Source: Mycobacterium sp. 236(2023)
GTDB taxonomy: Bacteria; Actinomycetota; Actinomycetes; Mycobacteriales; Mycobacteriaceae
Assembly (NCBI RefSeq): GCF_029623955.1
Contig: NZ_JARSBP010000003.1
Span: 744,001-808,000 of the forward strand
DNA length: 64,000 nt
Reading direction: 5' to 3'
Shown here: positions 19,486 through 28,494 of the stretch, one piece after another
Layout of the letters: each line of letters starts with the position of its first letter
Numbering within the stretch: position 1 is the stretch's first letter
Program-made: the position numbers and the translations under genes
The notes under the pieces: generated by a model
What the model was told of the DNA's origin: nothing
Database searches by the model: none
Seen by the model: the letters and a program-made list of their open reading frames with translations, nothing else

Positions 19486-20454
19486 GTGTCCGCGCGCGAC
19501 GGTAATACCGCATCCGATTGGGTCCCGACGGGCTCGGTGACGGTCAGGGTGCCCGGCAAGGTCAACCTCTACCTCGATGTCGGCGACCGCCGCGACGACG
19601 GCTATCACGAACTGACCACCGTCTTCCACGCGGTGTCGCTGCTCGACGAGGTCACCGTCCGCAACGCCGACGTCCTGTCCCTGGAGCACGTCGGCGAGGG
19701 GGCCGACTCGCTGCCCACCGACGACCGCAACCTTGCGTGGAAGGCGGCCGAGTTGCTGGCCGACCACGTGGGGCGGGCGCCGGACGTCGCGATCTCGATC
19801 GAGAAGACCATCCCGGTGGCCGGGGGCATGGCGGGCGGCAGCGCCGACGCCGCGGCTGTCCTGGTGGCGATGAACCATCTGTGGGAGCTCGGTGTGCCGC
19901 GCCGCGATCTGCACGCGCTGGCGTCTGAGCTCGGCAGCGATGTGCCCTTCGCGCTGCACGGCGGCACCGCTCTGGGGACGGGGCGCGGCGAGGAGTTGGC
20001 GACCGTGTTGGCGCGCAACACGTTCCACTGGGTGCTCGCGTTTTCTCCCGGCGGCCTGTCGACCGCCAAGGTCTTCGCAGAGATCGACCGGCTGCGCGCC
20101 GAAGAGGACCGCACGCTGCCGCCGCGTCTGGAGTCACCCGAGCCGGTGCTGGCGGCGCTGGCATCAGGGGATCCGGCGCAGCTCGCCCCGTTGCTCGGCA
20201 ACGATCTGGCGCCCGCGGCGCTGAGTCTGGACCCGACGCTGCGACGCACGCTGCGTGCCGGTGTCGATGCGGGCGCGCTGGCCGGTGTGGTGTCCGGATC
20301 TGGCCCCACCTGCGCTTTTCTGTGCACGTCGGCCGGTGCTGCGATCGATGTCGGAACGGAATTGGCCGGGGCGGGCGTCTGCCGGACGGTGCGCGTCGCC
20401 AGCGGTCCGGTCCAGGGCGCGCGCGTCGTGCCCAGCCCGTCAGCTGCCGGCTGA
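19486..20454 (+). CDS. ispE: 4-diphosphocytidyl-2-C-methyl-D-erythritol kinase
   Basis: 322 residues from GTG 19486. Phosphorylates CDP-methylerythritol in the non-mevalonate isoprenoid pathway. GHMP-kinase features: [31 protein letters not shown] at the N-terminus (substrate site), the ATP loop [15 protein letters not shown], and a C-terminal [11 protein letters not shown] motif. The open frame continues far upstream on this strand, but only as the antisense of the kinase gene; GTG 19486 starts just before the domain and follows a -10 box by 7 nt. Corresponds to Rv1011. Confidence 0.96.
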   Translation: MSARDGNTASDWVPTGSVTVRVPGKVNLYLDVGDRRDDGYHELTTVFHAVSLLDEVTVRNADVLSLEHVGEGADSLPTDDRNLAWKAAELLADHVGRAPDVAISIEKTIPVAGGMAGGSADAAAVLVAMNHLWELGVPRRDLHALASELGSDVPFALHGGTALGTGRGEELATVLARNTFHWVLAFSPGGLSTAKVFAEIDRLRAEEDRTLPPRLESPEPVLAALASGDPAQLAPLLGNDLAPAALSLDPTLRRTLRAGVDAGALAGVVSGSGPTCAFLCTSAGAAIDVGTELAGAGVCRTVRVASGPVQGARVVPSPSAAG

Positions 20455-20771
20455 CAGATAAATTCGCGATCACAAATAGATGTGACACATGCCTCAATTA
20501 TCGCGGGCGTTTGGCAGCTACTTAAGAGTTGCTTAAGATGATCGACGGTGACAGCTAGCGGTCGAGTAAAGGACGCAACGAGCTTTCCCGCCATCTCGGT
20601 GGGTAGGCCGGAGAACGCGCGGTCCGGATCAGGCCACGTTTACGAAACATCACCGATTCGAGACACAACCGCTCCCCAAAAGTGTGCGCGCCTCCACGAA
20701 AAGGCCACGTCACGGGCGGAGCATGGCAGACGGGCATGTGCACCGGGGCAGATGTCGGCGAGGAGGTCGTC
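20455..20771 (+). other. Intergenic region and long leader before pks16
   Basis: 317 bp with an A/T-rich first part that contrasts with the surroundings. It holds a dyad ATGTG-a-CACAT (20480-20490), two CTTAAG hexamers 5 bp apart (20521-20526, 20532-20537) and a sigma-70-like promoter. No convincing small ORF. The transcript would have a leader of about 220 nt ending in an AGGAGG ribosome-binding site (20761-20766). Confidence 0.6.
20511..20539 (+). promoter_or_regulatory. Sigma-A-like promoter of pks16
   Basis: TTGGCA (20511-20516), 17 nt, TAAGAT (20534-20539): one mismatch from TTGACA and ideal spacing. Both CTTAAG hexamers fall in or next to the spacer and -10, so a repressor could act here. 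Confidence 0.6.
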
Positions 20772-22406
20772 GTGAGCAGATTCACCGAGAAGATGTACTT
20801 CAATGCCCGCACCACCAACCGGGGCATGGTGACTGGCGAGCCGCATGAGCCCGTCCGTCACACCTGGGGTGAGGTGCACGAGCGGGCGAGGTGCATCGCG
20901 GGCGGACTGGCAGCGGCCGGAGTCGGCCACGGCGACGCCGTCGGCGTGCTGGCCGGATACCCCGTCGAGATCGCGCCGACGGCCCAGGGGCTGTGGATGC
21001 GCGGCGCCAGCCTGACGATGCTGCACCAGCCCACGCCTCGCACCGACCTAGTGGTCTGGGCCGAGGACACCATGAACGTCATCGGCATGATCGAGGCCAA
21101 GGCCGTCATCGTGTCCGAGCCCTTCCTCGTCGCGATCCCGGTGCTCGAGGAAAAGGGCATCAAAGTCCTGACCGTCACCGACCTGCTGGCCTCCGAGCCG
21201 ATCGACCCGATCGAGGTCGACGAGGACGATCTGGCGCTCATGCAGCTGACGTCCGGTTCGACAGGGTCGCCCAAGGCCGTCCAGATCACGCACCGCAACA
21301 TCCACTCGAACGCCGAGGCGATGTTCATCGGCGCCCAATACGACGTCGACAAAGACGTCATGATCAGCTGGCTGCCCTGCTTCCACGACATGGGCATGGT
21401 CGGCTTCCTGACCATCCCGATGTATTTCGGCGCCGAGCTGGTCAAGGTCACGCCGATGGACTTCCTCCGCGACACCCTGCTGTGGGCCAAGCTCATCGAC
21501 AAGTACAAGGGCACGATGACGGCGGCGCCGAACTTCGCGTACGCGCTGTTCGCCAAGCGTCTGCGCCGTCAGGCCAAGCCCGGCGAGTTCGACCTGTCCA
21601 CGCTGCGCTTCGCGCTGTCCGGCGCGGAGCCGGTCGAGCCCGCCGACGTCGAGGACCTGCTCGATGCGGGCAAGCCGTTCGGCCTGGATCCCGGCGCGAT
21701 CCTGCCCGCCTACGGCATGGCCGAGACGACGCTGGCGGTGTCGTTCTCGCCGTGCGGTGCGGGTCTGACCGTCGACGAGGTCGACGCCGACCTGCTCGCG
21801 GCGCTGCGTCGCGCGGTGCCCGCCACGAAGGGCCACACGAAGCGTCTCGCCGAGCTCGGGCCCCTACTGACGGATCTTGAGGCTCGCGTCATCGACGACC
21901 ACGGCAACCTGATGCCGCCCCGCGGAGTAGGTGTCATCGAGCTGCGCGGCGAATGCGTGACGCCGGGATACATGACCATGGGTGGCTTCATCCCCGCTCA
22001 GGACGAGCACGGCTGGTACGACACCGGTGACCTCGGCTACATCACCGAAGAGGGCAACGTCGTCGTCTGTGGTCGCGTCAAGGACGTCATCATCATGGCG
22101 GGCCGCAACATCTACCCGACCGACATCGAGCGGGCCGCCGGCCGCGTGGAGGGTGTGCGTCCCGGCTGCGCCGTGGCGGTGCGCCTGGATGCCGGCCACT
22201 CGCGTGAGACGTTCGCCGTCGCCGTGGAGTCCAACTCCCATGAGGATCCGGCCGAGGTGCGCCGCATCGAGCACCAGGTCGCCCACGAGGTCGTGGCCGA
22301 GGTCGACGTCCGGCCGCGCAATGTCGTGGTGCTGGGCCCGGGGAGCATCCCGAAGACGTCGTCGGGCAAGCTACGCCGCTCCACATCGGTCTCGCTGGTC
22401 ACGTAA
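20772..22406 (+). CDS. pks16: Acyl-CoA/AMP-ligase-like adenylating enzyme Pks16
   Basis: 544 residues from GTG 20772, fixed by a perfect AGGAGG 5 nt upstream. ANL-superfamily enzyme that activates a carboxylate with ATP; despite its name it has no polyketide synthase domains. P-loop [25 protein letters not shown], the YDTGDLGY motif and the C-terminal Lys in [10 protein letters not shown] are present. The FAAL-type context (HxxPxxxPGG-like [12 protein letters not shown] and no obvious FadD membrane features) suggests a fatty acyl-AMP ligase. Very close to Rv1013. In M. tuberculosis it also follows ispE. Substrate unknown. Confidence 0.93.
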   Translation: MSRFTEKMYFNARTTNRGMVTGEPHEPVRHTWGEVHERARCIAGGLAAAGVGHGDAVGVLAGYPVEIAPTAQGLWMRGASLTMLHQPTPRTDLVVWAEDTMNVIGMIEAKAVIVSEPFLVAIPVLEEKGIKVLTVTDLLASEPIDPIEVDEDDLALMQLTSGSTGSPKAVQITHRNIHSNAEAMFIGAQYDVDKDVMISWLPCFHDMGMVGFLTIPMYFGAELVKVTPMDFLRDTLLWAKLIDKYKGTMTAAPNFAYALFAKRLRRQAKPGEFDLSTLRFALSGAEPVEPADVEDLLDAGKPFGLDPGAILPAYGMAETTLAVSFSPCGAGLTVDEVDADLLAALRRAVPATKGHTKRLAELGPLLTDLEARVIDDHGNLMPPRGVGVIELRGECVTPGYMTMGGFIPAQDEHGWYDTGDLGYITEEGNVVVCGRVKDVIIMAGRNIYPTDIERAAGRVEGVRPGCAVAVRLDAGHSRETFAVAVESNSHEDPAEVRRIEHQVAHEVVAEVDVRPRNVVVLGPGSIPKTSSGKLRRSTSVSLVT

Positions 22407-22414
22407 CTTCTGCA

Positions 22415-22479
22415 CCGCGAGCGCGCGGGTCTGCACGCCGACACGCCGTGAAAACTGGCATTGTGCGCTCGCTCGCGAG
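22415..22479. repeat. Dispersed intergenic repeat, copy 1
   Basis: About 56-65 bp element with inverted ends (CGCGAGCG 22416-22423, CGCTCGCG 22470-22477). Its first 48 bp match copy 2 at 31403 in 43 positions (hand alignment). It lies between pks16 and the ABC transporter. Confidence 0.7.
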
Positions 22480-22536
22480 TGGTGACGAGCCGGAAATCGA
22501 CTGGCTCATGTCGGAGGTCGCCGATAGCGTCGAACC

Positions 22537-23500
22537 ATGCCAACCCCTCCCGCCATCGAGGCGATCGAGCTGGTGAAGAGGTTCGGTGACGAGACCGCCG
22601 TCGGCAGTGTCAGCTTCGCCGTACCGCCCGGGACCGTTCTCGGTCTGCTCGGCCCGAACGGAGCCGGCAAGACCACAACGGTGCGGATGATGACGACGCT
22701 TACGGAGCCGACCAGCGGTACCGCGCGGGTGGCCGGGTTCGACGTGCGCACCCAGCCTGATGAGGTGCGCCGCCACATGGGGCTGACCGGACAGGTCGCC
22801 ACCGTCGACGAGCTTCTGACCGGTCGAGAGAACATCCGGATGATCGGCGGCCTCCTCGGCGTCCGCCGCAAGGATCTCAGGAAGCTGAGCGATCAACTGC
22901 TGCAGCAGTTCTCGCTGGCCGATGCGGCTGACCGGGTGGTCAGGTCGTATTCGGGAGGGATGCGGCGCCGGTTGGATCTCGCGGTGAGCCTGATCGCGTC
23001 GCCGCCGGTGCTGTTCCTCGACGAGCCGACCACCGGGCTGGATCCACGCAGCCGCAGCGAGCTGTGGGACGTGCTGCGTGATCTGGTGGCCCACGGCACC
23101 ACGCTGCTGCTGACCACGCAGTATCTGGAGGAGGCTGATCAGCTCGCCGACAACATCGTCGTGATCGACCGCGGCCGTATCATCGCCGAGGGGTCGCCGC
23201 TGGAGCTCAAAAGAGCAGGCAGGCCAGGCCAGTCTGGTCGTGACCGTCGCCGACACTGGAGACCTCGATGCGGCCCGGGTCCTGCTGACCCGGACCGGCG
23301 CCGAGGTGTTCGTCGACGTGGGTGCCAGGAGGTTGACGGCCTCGGCCGACGGTCTCGACGACATGATCCAGGTGGCGGGGTGGCTGCGCGACGGCGGCAT
23401 CACCGTCGATGACATCGGCCTGACCAGGCCCAGCCTCGACGATGTGTTCCTGACGCTCACCGGGCACCGAACCGAAGACAGCGAGGAGGTCGACGCATGA
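22537..23500 (+). pseudogene. DrrA-type ABC transporter ATPase, frameshifted near its C-terminus
   Basis: The first frame from ATG 22537 codes for an intact nucleotide-binding domain: Walker A GPNGAGKTT, signature YSGGMRRRLD, Walker B VLFLDEPTTGLDP and the switch His region TTQYLEEAD. After ...GSPLELK the frame would lose the family C-terminus, which continues in another frame (KEQAGQASLVVTVADTGDLD ... TRPSLDDVFLTLTGH) to the stop at 23500. A single extra A in the run of four A at 23209-23212 explains the break. The C-terminal domain of DrrA-like ATPases helps dimerisation and coupling to the permease. Sequencing error, recent mutation or +1 slippage remain open. The stop of the second frame overlaps the permease start, so the original gene clearly ended there. 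Confidence 0.85.
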
Positions 23501-24351
23501 CGGCTCTCGAAGACCGCGCCAGGACGGCTGTGCGCCCGGACCCGGTGCCGACGCATCCGACCAACCTGGTGCAGCAATCGTGGATCATGGTGAAACGCAA
23601 CATGATCCACACCAAGCGGATGCCGGAGATGCTCAGCGACGTGACGGCCCAGCCGATCATGTTCGTGCTGTTGTTCGCGTTCGTCTTCGGGGCGTCGATC
23701 ACGAACACCGGAGGTGCGTCGTACCGGGAGTTCCTGCTGCCCGGCATCCAGGCGCAGACGATCGTGTTCTCGGCGTTCGTGGTCGCGGCGGGAATCACCG
23801 CCGACGTCGAGAAGGGCATCATCGATCGCTTTCGGTCGCTGCCGATCTCGCGGTCCTCCGTCCTCATCGGGCGCAGCATCGCCAGCGTCATCCATTCGTC
23901 GCTGGGGGTGGTCGTGATGGCGCTGACGGGCCTGGCCATCGGGTGGCGGATCCGCAACGGGGTCGGCGAAGCGGTTCTCGCGTTCGTCCTACTGCTGGTG
24001 TTCGGCTTCGGGATGATCTGGTTCGGCATTCTGATCGGGTCGCTGATGCGCACGGTCGAGGCGGTCAACGGTGTGATGTTCACCGTGCTGTTCCCGATCA
24101 CGTTCCTGGCCAACACGTTTGTGCCGACGGAACCGATGCCGCACTGGCTGCGGGTGATCGCCGAGTGGAACCCGGTGTCGTCGCTGGCTCAGGCGATGCG
24201 CGAGTTGTGGGGCAACGGCGGTCCGGCACCCGCGAGCGCGCAACTGCCGCTGCACTATCCGGTGCTCTCGACCATCCTGTGGTCGCTGGCGCTGACGGCT
24301 GTGTTCGCACCGTTCGCGCTGTATGCCTACAGGCGCCGCACCGCGGGGTAG
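23497..24351 (+). CDS. ABC-2 type permease, DrrB-like
   Basis: 284 residues. Membrane subunit of a drug or lipid exporter, working as a dimer with the preceding ATPase. Six hydrophobic segments after a cytosolic N-terminus (PIMFVLLFAFVFG, TIVFSAFVVAAGI, VVVMALTGLAIG, AFVLLLVFGFGMIWFG, VMFTVLFPITFLANTF, and a last helix before YAYRRRTAG). The NPVSSLAQAMRELWG segment is typical of DrrB-type permeases. ATG 23497 overlaps the ATPase stop as ATGA. Its function depends on whether the partner ATPase gene is truly broken. Confidence 0.9.
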   Translation: MTALEDRARTAVRPDPVPTHPTNLVQQSWIMVKRNMIHTKRMPEMLSDVTAQPIMFVLLFAFVFGASITNTGGASYREFLLPGIQAQTIVFSAFVVAAGITADVEKGIIDRFRSLPISRSSVLIGRSIASVIHSSLGVVVMALTGLAIGWRIRNGVGEAVLAFVLLLVFGFGMIWFGILIGSLMRTVEAVNGVMFTVLFPITFLANTFVPTEPMPHWLRVIAEWNPVSSLAQAMRELWGNGGPAPASAQLPLHYPVLSTILWSLALTAVFAPFALYAYRRRTAG

Positions 24352-24392
24352 GTGCGGCCTGCGCGGCTCCTAACTTGTTCATCGCCAGCTAG

Positions 24393-24409
24393 GTATATAT
24401 GACTATACT
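24393..24409 (+). promoter_or_regulatory. Palindrome with -10 box before the Fe-S protein gene
   Basis: GTATA-N6-TATAC (24393-24408) overlaps TATACT (24404-24409), which lies 7 nt before ATG 24417. An unusually A/T-rich patch; a repressor site over a leaderless promoter is possible. Confidence 0.5.
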
Positions 24410-24416
24410 CAGCAAG

Positions 24417-25445
24417 ATGGAGAGATTGCCGAACCGATTGGCCGAGCACCCGACCGTGCGGGCGGTGCGCTCCCGGCCCGCGCCGACTCCCGGAGTCATC
24501 GACGCCGACTGGCTGCGAAAAGTCTGTCTGGAGGCGGGTGCCGACGACGTCGGCTTCGCCAGGGTCGACAACCCCGAGTTGAGTTCCGAAGTGCCCCACG
24601 TCGATGAGGCGCTGCCGGGTGCTGTCAGCTACATCTCGCTGGTCGTCAAGATGAATCGTGACAACGTCCGGTCGACGGCCCGCAGCGTCGCCAACCAGGA
24701 GTTCCACCGGAGCGGCGAGCTGATGAACGAGGCCGCGTACCGGATCACCAGGCTGCTGCAGGACGCCGGCCACCGGGTGGTCAATCCGTCGGCGACCTTC
24801 CCGATGGAGATGGACCGGTATCCGGGCCGCATCTGGGTCGTCGCGCACAAACCCGTCGCGGTGGCCGCGGGCCTGGGGGCAATGGGCATCCACCGCAACG
24901 TCATCCACCCGAAGTTCGGCAACTTCATTCTGCTCGGCACCATTGTGGTTGGCTCCGAGATCAGTGGTTACGGTGCGCCACTGGACTATTCGCCGTGTCT
25001 GGAATGCAAGCTGTGTGTGGCGGCGTGCCCGGTCGGGGCGATCAAGAAGAACGGCGACTTCGACTTCGTCGCGTGCTCGGTGCACAACTACCGCGAGTTC
25101 ATGGGCGGGTTCACCGACTGGGCGCAGACCGTCGCCGACAGCACCGACGCCGAGGACTTCCGTTCCCGCGTCACCGATTCGGAGAACGCATCGATGTGGC
25201 AGAGCCTGTCCTTCAAGCCGAACTACAAGGCGGCCTACTGTCTGGCGGTGTGCCCGGCGGGGGAGGAGGTCATCGAGCCCTATCTCGACGACCGCAAGGG
25301 CTTCATGGATCTGGTGCTGAAGCCATTGCAGGCAAAACGCGAAACCCTTTACGTGCTACCGGGTTCAGACGCCGAAGAGCACGCGAAGAAGCGCTATCCG
25401 CACAAGCCGGTCAAAACTGTCGACAGCGGCATCCGCGGCCGTTGA
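24417..25445 (+). CDS. 4Fe-4S protein related to epoxyqueuosine/reductive-dehalogenase-type reductases
   Basis: 342 residues from ATG 24417; an ATG 18 nt upstream is inside the palindromic promoter and so less likely. Two Fe-S cluster sites are visible: CLECKLCVAACP in the middle and further Cys residues in FVACSVHN and AAYCLAVCP. The N-terminal part (GADDVGFARVDNPEL, SYISLVVKMN) resembles the flavin or corrinoid-binding half of QueG-like and reductive-dehalogenase-like proteins. It is longer than a plain ferredoxin but the specific reaction is not evident. No partner genes; stands alone between an exporter and pth. Confidence 0.75.
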   Translation: MERLPNRLAEHPTVRAVRSRPAPTPGVIDADWLRKVCLEAGADDVGFARVDNPELSSEVPHVDEALPGAVSYISLVVKMNRDNVRSTARSVANQEFHRSGELMNEAAYRITRLLQDAGHRVVNPSATFPMEMDRYPGRIWVVAHKPVAVAAGLGAMGIHRNVIHPKFGNFILLGTIVVGSEISGYGAPLDYSPCLECKLCVAACPVGAIKKNGDFDFVACSVHNYREFMGGFTDWAQTVADSTDAEDFRSRVTDSENASMWQSLSFKPNYKAAYCLAVCPAGEEVIEPYLDDRKGFMDLVLKPLQAKRETLYVLPGSDAEEHAKKRYPHKPVKTVDSGIRGR

Positions 25446-25463
25446 AAGGCCCGACGAAAGGCG

Positions 25464-26042
25464 TCAGCTCCAGGCGTGCACGGTGTTCTGGGCGGGTTCG
25501 ATGCCCAGCTCGACGAGCAACTCGGTGGCGTCGGCGGCCAGCTCGACGATGGTGCCGAGTTCCGGCCGTTCCCTCGAGTTGAAATTCTCCAGCACGAAGT
25601 TGGCTCCCGACTTCTGCCCGGGCGGACGGCCGATGCCGACCCGCACTCGCTGAAAGTCGTTGCCGCTCAACGCTGAAGCGACTGATCGCAGCCCGTTGTG
25701 GCCTGCGACGCCGCCCCCGGACTTCAACCTGATCCGGCCGAAGTCGATGTCGAGTTCGTCGTGGATGATCACGACATCGGGCGCTGCCACCGAATAGAAC
25801 TTCGCCAGCGGGCCGACCTGGCGGCCGGATTCGTTCATGTACACCCGCGGTTTGGCGAGGACCACCGGACGGCCCGCAAGCCGTCCGGTGGCCACTTCAG
25901 CGCCGGAGCGCTTGTGCACCTTGAACGTTTCGCCCATACGGTCGGCGAGAACGTCGGCCACCAGGAATCCGAGATTGTGTCGGGTGGTGGCGTACTGCGG
26001 TCCGGGGTTGCCCAGGCCGACCACAAGCATGGGTTCGGCCAT
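25464..26042 (-). CDS. pth: Peptidyl-tRNA hydrolase
   Basis: 192 residues. Releases tRNA from peptidyl-tRNA dropped by stalled ribosomes. Conserved residues are in place: [21 protein letters not shown] with the catalytic His after the RHN motif, [10 protein letters not shown], the IIHDELD Asp, and [12 protein letters not shown]. It begins 12 bp after rplY, as in Rv1014c-Rv1015c, and is surely co-transcribed. Confidence 0.97.
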   Translation of the reverse strand: MAEPMLVVGLGNPGPQYATTRHNLGFLVADVLADRMGETFKVHKRSGAEVATGRLAGRPVVLAKPRVYMNESGRQVGPLAKFYSVAAPDVVIIHDELDIDFGRIRLKSGGGVAGHNGLRSVASALSGNDFQRVRVGIGRPPGQKSGANFVLENFNSRERPELGTIVELAADATELLVELGIEPAQNTVHAWS

Positions 26043-26054
26043 GAACGGGCCGGT

Positions 26055-26732
26055 CTACTCGGAGTCGGAGTCGGACCCGGCGTCGGCTTCCTCGCCGCCT
26101 TCGCCCTCGCCGTCGGCAGCTTCCTCGCCGGCCTCGGCTTCGCCTTCCTCGCCTGCGCCCTCGGCTTCGAGGTCGGCTTCGGTCGGCGCGGTGACGACAT
26201 TGACGACGAGCAGCTCGGGATCCGAGATCAGCGTGACGCCCGAGGGCAGCTCGATCTGGCCGGCCAGGATCTGGGTGCCTTCCGTGGCGCCCTCGACCGA
26301 CACGGTGAAGCCTTCGGGGATGGACTGGACGTCGGCCTCGATCTCGATGGCGTTGGTGTCCTGCGTGACGAGGGTGCCGGGTGCGGCGTCACCTTCGACG
26401 GAGACGGTGACCTCGACAGTCACCTTCTCGCCGCGGCGCACGACGAGCAGGTCGGCGTGCTGGATGTTGCGGCGGATCGGGTGGATCTCGATTGCCTTGG
26501 TCAGGGCGAGCTGCTCCGTGCCGTCGATGTCGAGGGTCAGCACCGCGTTGGTGCCCGCGTGGCGCAGGACGGCGGCGAAGTCGTGTCCGCTGAGCTCGAG
26601 GTGCTGCGGGTCGGTGCCGTGGCCGTACAGAACCACGGGGACGCGGCCTTCGCGGCGGGCACGGCGCGAGGCACCCTTGCCGGTGGTGCCGCGGACGGCT
26701 GCCTTCAGATTGTTGGGGGCGTTCTTCGCCAT
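26055..26732 (-). CDS. rplY: Ribosomal protein bL25, CTC (general stress) form
   Basis: 225 residues from ATG 26732, which has AGGAG 8 nt upstream; the longer open frame before it lacks family similarity. The N-terminal L25 domain binds 5S rRNA ([20 protein letters not shown]), the second TL5/CTC beta domain follows ([25 protein letters not shown]), and the end is an unusually acidic tail of about 40 residues rich in Glu, Gly and Ala ending SDSDSE. Corresponds to Rv1015c. A hairpin 95-120 bp upstream separates it from the SDR gene. Confidence 0.96.
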   Translation of the reverse strand: MAKNAPNNLKAAVRGTTGKGASRRARREGRVPVVLYGHGTDPQHLELSGHDFAAVLRHAGTNAVLTLDIDGTEQLALTKAIEIHPIRRNIQHADLLVVRRGEKVTVEVTVSVEGDAAPGTLVTQDTNAIEIEADVQSIPEGFTVSVEGATEGTQILAGQIELPSGVTLISDPELLVVNVVTAPTEADLEAEGAGEEGEAEAGEEAADGEGEGGEEADAGSDSDSE

Positions 26733-26827
26733 GGTTTGTGCTCCTGTGCCGGTGATCAGTTCTCGGGCACGGCCAGGGGGTGCACACCAGGTTTGTCGAC
26801 CATGAAGTGTCGGTTCCCGTCGATAAC

Positions 26828-26851
26828 GGTGCCCCCGCAATGCGGGCCACC
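26828..26851 (-). terminator. Small hairpin between SDR gene and rplY
   Basis: GGTG (26828-26831) and CCCGC (26834-26838) pair with GCGGG (26842-26846) and CACC (26848-26851). Located 41 nt after the SDR stop on the minus strand. Could end the SDR transcript or sit in the rplY leader. Confidence 0.35.
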
Positions 26852-26891
26852 CTCGCCGTGACGCGTCCGCAAGGGTAGCGCAGAGCCCTGC

Positions 26892-27773
26892 TCAGCGAGA
26901 AATCGGCAGCGGGAACTCGGTGCCTGTGAGCTGCTCGGACAGCGTCCACAGTGCGGTCGCTTTCGCGCGGTTGCGCGCCAGCGGCGTGCGTGGGCTCGTG
27001 CCGGTGGGCCCGCGCATCGCATATCGGGGCCCGATGAAGCTGTCGCCGGGCACGTCGGCCGAGATCGCGTAAAGGCTCTGGCGGGCGCCGAAGTCGGCGT
27101 CGGTGGCGAGCAGTCGGTTGCCGGTGTCCCAGATCCTGGTGCCGAACCGGCTGCCCGTGTGCCCTTGGAGGTTGGTCGCCGAGTAGCCGGGATGCGCCGC
27201 GAGTGCCCGAACCGGGGAACCGGCCAGGCTGAGGCGGCGGTGCAGCTCGCTGGTGAACAGCAGGTTGGCCAGTTTCGACTGACCGTAGGCCGGCCAGGCC
27301 AGGTAGGGCCGCGACTTCCAGTTGAGGTCTTTGAGGCTGACGTAGCCCAGCAGGTGCATCATCGACGAGACGGTGACCACCCGGTCGGTGATCTTGGGCA
27401 GCAGCAGGTTGGTCAGCGCGAAGTGCCCGAGATGGTTGGTGCCGATCTGGCTTTCGAAGCCGTCGGCGGTCAGCGCGAACGGCACCGCCATGATGCCGGC
27501 ATTGTTGACCAGCACGTCGACGTGGTCGATCCCCTCGGCGAATGCGTGGACCGATTCGAGGTTCTGCAGGTCGAGCTGACGTACCTGGACGTCGCCGGTC
27601 ATCTGGGCGGCTGCGGCGTTGCCTTTGTCGAGATTGCGCACCGCCAGGATGGTCGTGGCTCCTGCCCGGGCGAGTTCGCGGGCGGTCACCAGTCCGAGTC
27701 CGCTGTTGGCGCCGGTCACGATGACGGTGCGCCCGGCGAACGAGGGCAGGTCCGCGGCGGTCCAGTCGCTCAT
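26892..27773 (-). CDS. Short-chain dehydrogenase/reductase
   Basis: 293 residues from ATG 27773, chosen over an upstream codon because a -10 box lies 7 nt before it. NAD(P)-binding TGANSGLG near residue 20, NNAGIM, catalytic Ser in VSSMMH, and YGQSK as the YxxxK pair. The long C-terminus and the LLPK-TDRVVTVSSMMH pattern place it in the retinol-dehydrogenase-like / protochlorophyllide-reductase-like group of SDRs common in mycobacteria. Substrate unknown. Not part of the conserved Rv1014-Rv1016 order, so an insertion between rplY and lpqT. Confidence 0.9.
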   Translation of the reverse strand: MSDWTAADLPSFAGRTVIVTGANSGLGLVTARELARAGATTILAVRNLDKGNAAAAQMTGDVQVRQLDLQNLESVHAFAEGIDHVDVLVNNAGIMAVPFALTADGFESQIGTNHLGHFALTNLLLPKITDRVVTVSSMMHLLGYVSLKDLNWKSRPYLAWPAYGQSKLANLLFTSELHRRLSLAGSPVRALAAHPGYSATNLQGHTGSRFGTRIWDTGNRLLATDADFGARQSLYAISADVPGDSFIGPRYAMRGPTGTSPRTPLARNRAKATALWTLSEQLTGTEFPLPISR

Positions 27774-27780
27774 GGGCAAC

Positions 27781-27786
27781 ACAGTA
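27781..27786 (-). promoter_or_regulatory. -10 box of leaderless promoter for the SDR gene
   Basis: TACTGT on the minus strand, 7 nt, then ATG 27773. Confidence 0.5.
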
Positions 27787-27840
27787 ACGGGATGTGGGAC
27801 TGCGTCCACCGGTCCGGTGCGAAGCTCTGGTGAACAGCGG

Positions 27841-28494
27841 TCACGGCAGCTTGACGGTGAAACCTTTGATGATCGTCTCGATGTCGGGTGCTTCCTCGGC
27901 GGCTTTGTCGGCGTATCCGGTCACGGTGAACTGAACGAGGTAGCGCTGGGATTTCGGCGGCGCGCCGGTGGCGATGACGATGCGGTTGAAGCTGTGCATC
28001 CGGGTGCCGTTGAGGTCGTAGCTGCCTTCGATCATCGACGACGGGAATTTGTTGAAGTCGTCGGTGGATGTGTTGAGTTCGGTGAAGTTCTCCGACATCT
28101 GGGCGTCGACGTTGGCGTGACTGAGAGCTTCGGCGACGTCGAATTCGCCGTTGAGTTCGAAGACCATCAGCATCGCCATCGGGTAGGTGTCGCCCTCGGC
28201 GATCACCCGGGTGCCCGGCGCGAGATTGCTGTTCTGGTACGGATGCCAGCCGTCGGGCGTGGGCATCGACACCGTGAGATCGGTCAGCTTGTCGGGGGCG
28301 ACTGGCGCTCCGGCGACCCCCGCCTCTTCCAGGAACGCGGCGATCGACTTCGCCGCCGACGGATCGGTGGTCGACGTCGGAGGTGGGGCGGTGGTCGACG
28401 ACCAGACCGATTGGTAGTCAACGGTTTCGGTGGCGCACCCCGTCACGGCCAGTGCCGCGGCTGCGGCGACGGCGAGCCGGAGGCGAACCGTCAC
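27841..28494 (-). CDS. lpqT: Lipoprotein LpqT (LpqN/LpqT family)
   Basis: 217 residues. Signal peptide with lipobox AVTGC (Cys at residue 20), then a Thr/Pro/Ser-rich linker (SSTTAPPPTSTTDPS) and the LpqN/LpqT domain (VSMPTPDGWHPYQN, AMLMVFELNGEFD, NRIVIATG). Anchored on the outer face of the membrane. Family members bind partners in the envelope; exact role unknown. It overlaps the end of the arsC-like gene by 4 bp, so it is the last gene of the glmU-prsA-arsC-lpqT transcript. Corresponds to Rv1016c. Confidence 0.93.
   Translation of the reverse strand: MTVRLRLAVAAAAALAVTGCATETVDYQSVWSSTTAPPPTSTTDPSAAKSIAAFLEEAGVAGAPVAPDKLTDLTVSMPTPDGWHPYQNSNLAPGTRVIAEGDTYPMAMLMVFELNGEFDVAEALSHANVDAQMSENFTELNTSTDDFNKFPSSMIEGSYDLNGTRMHSFNRIVIATGAPPKSQRYLVQFTVTGYADKAAEEAPDIETIIKGFTVKLP

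Noticed and set aside
20480..20490. CRP-type binding site
   Set aside because: ATGTG-a-CACAT is a perfect 11-bp dyad, but the CRP pattern needs TGTGA-N6-TCACA, which is not met.
23205..23240. Programmed +1 frameshift in the ABC ATPase gene
   Set aside because: A slippery A4 is present but no rare codon, stop codon or stimulatory structure is evident at the site; insertion or sequence error is simpler.
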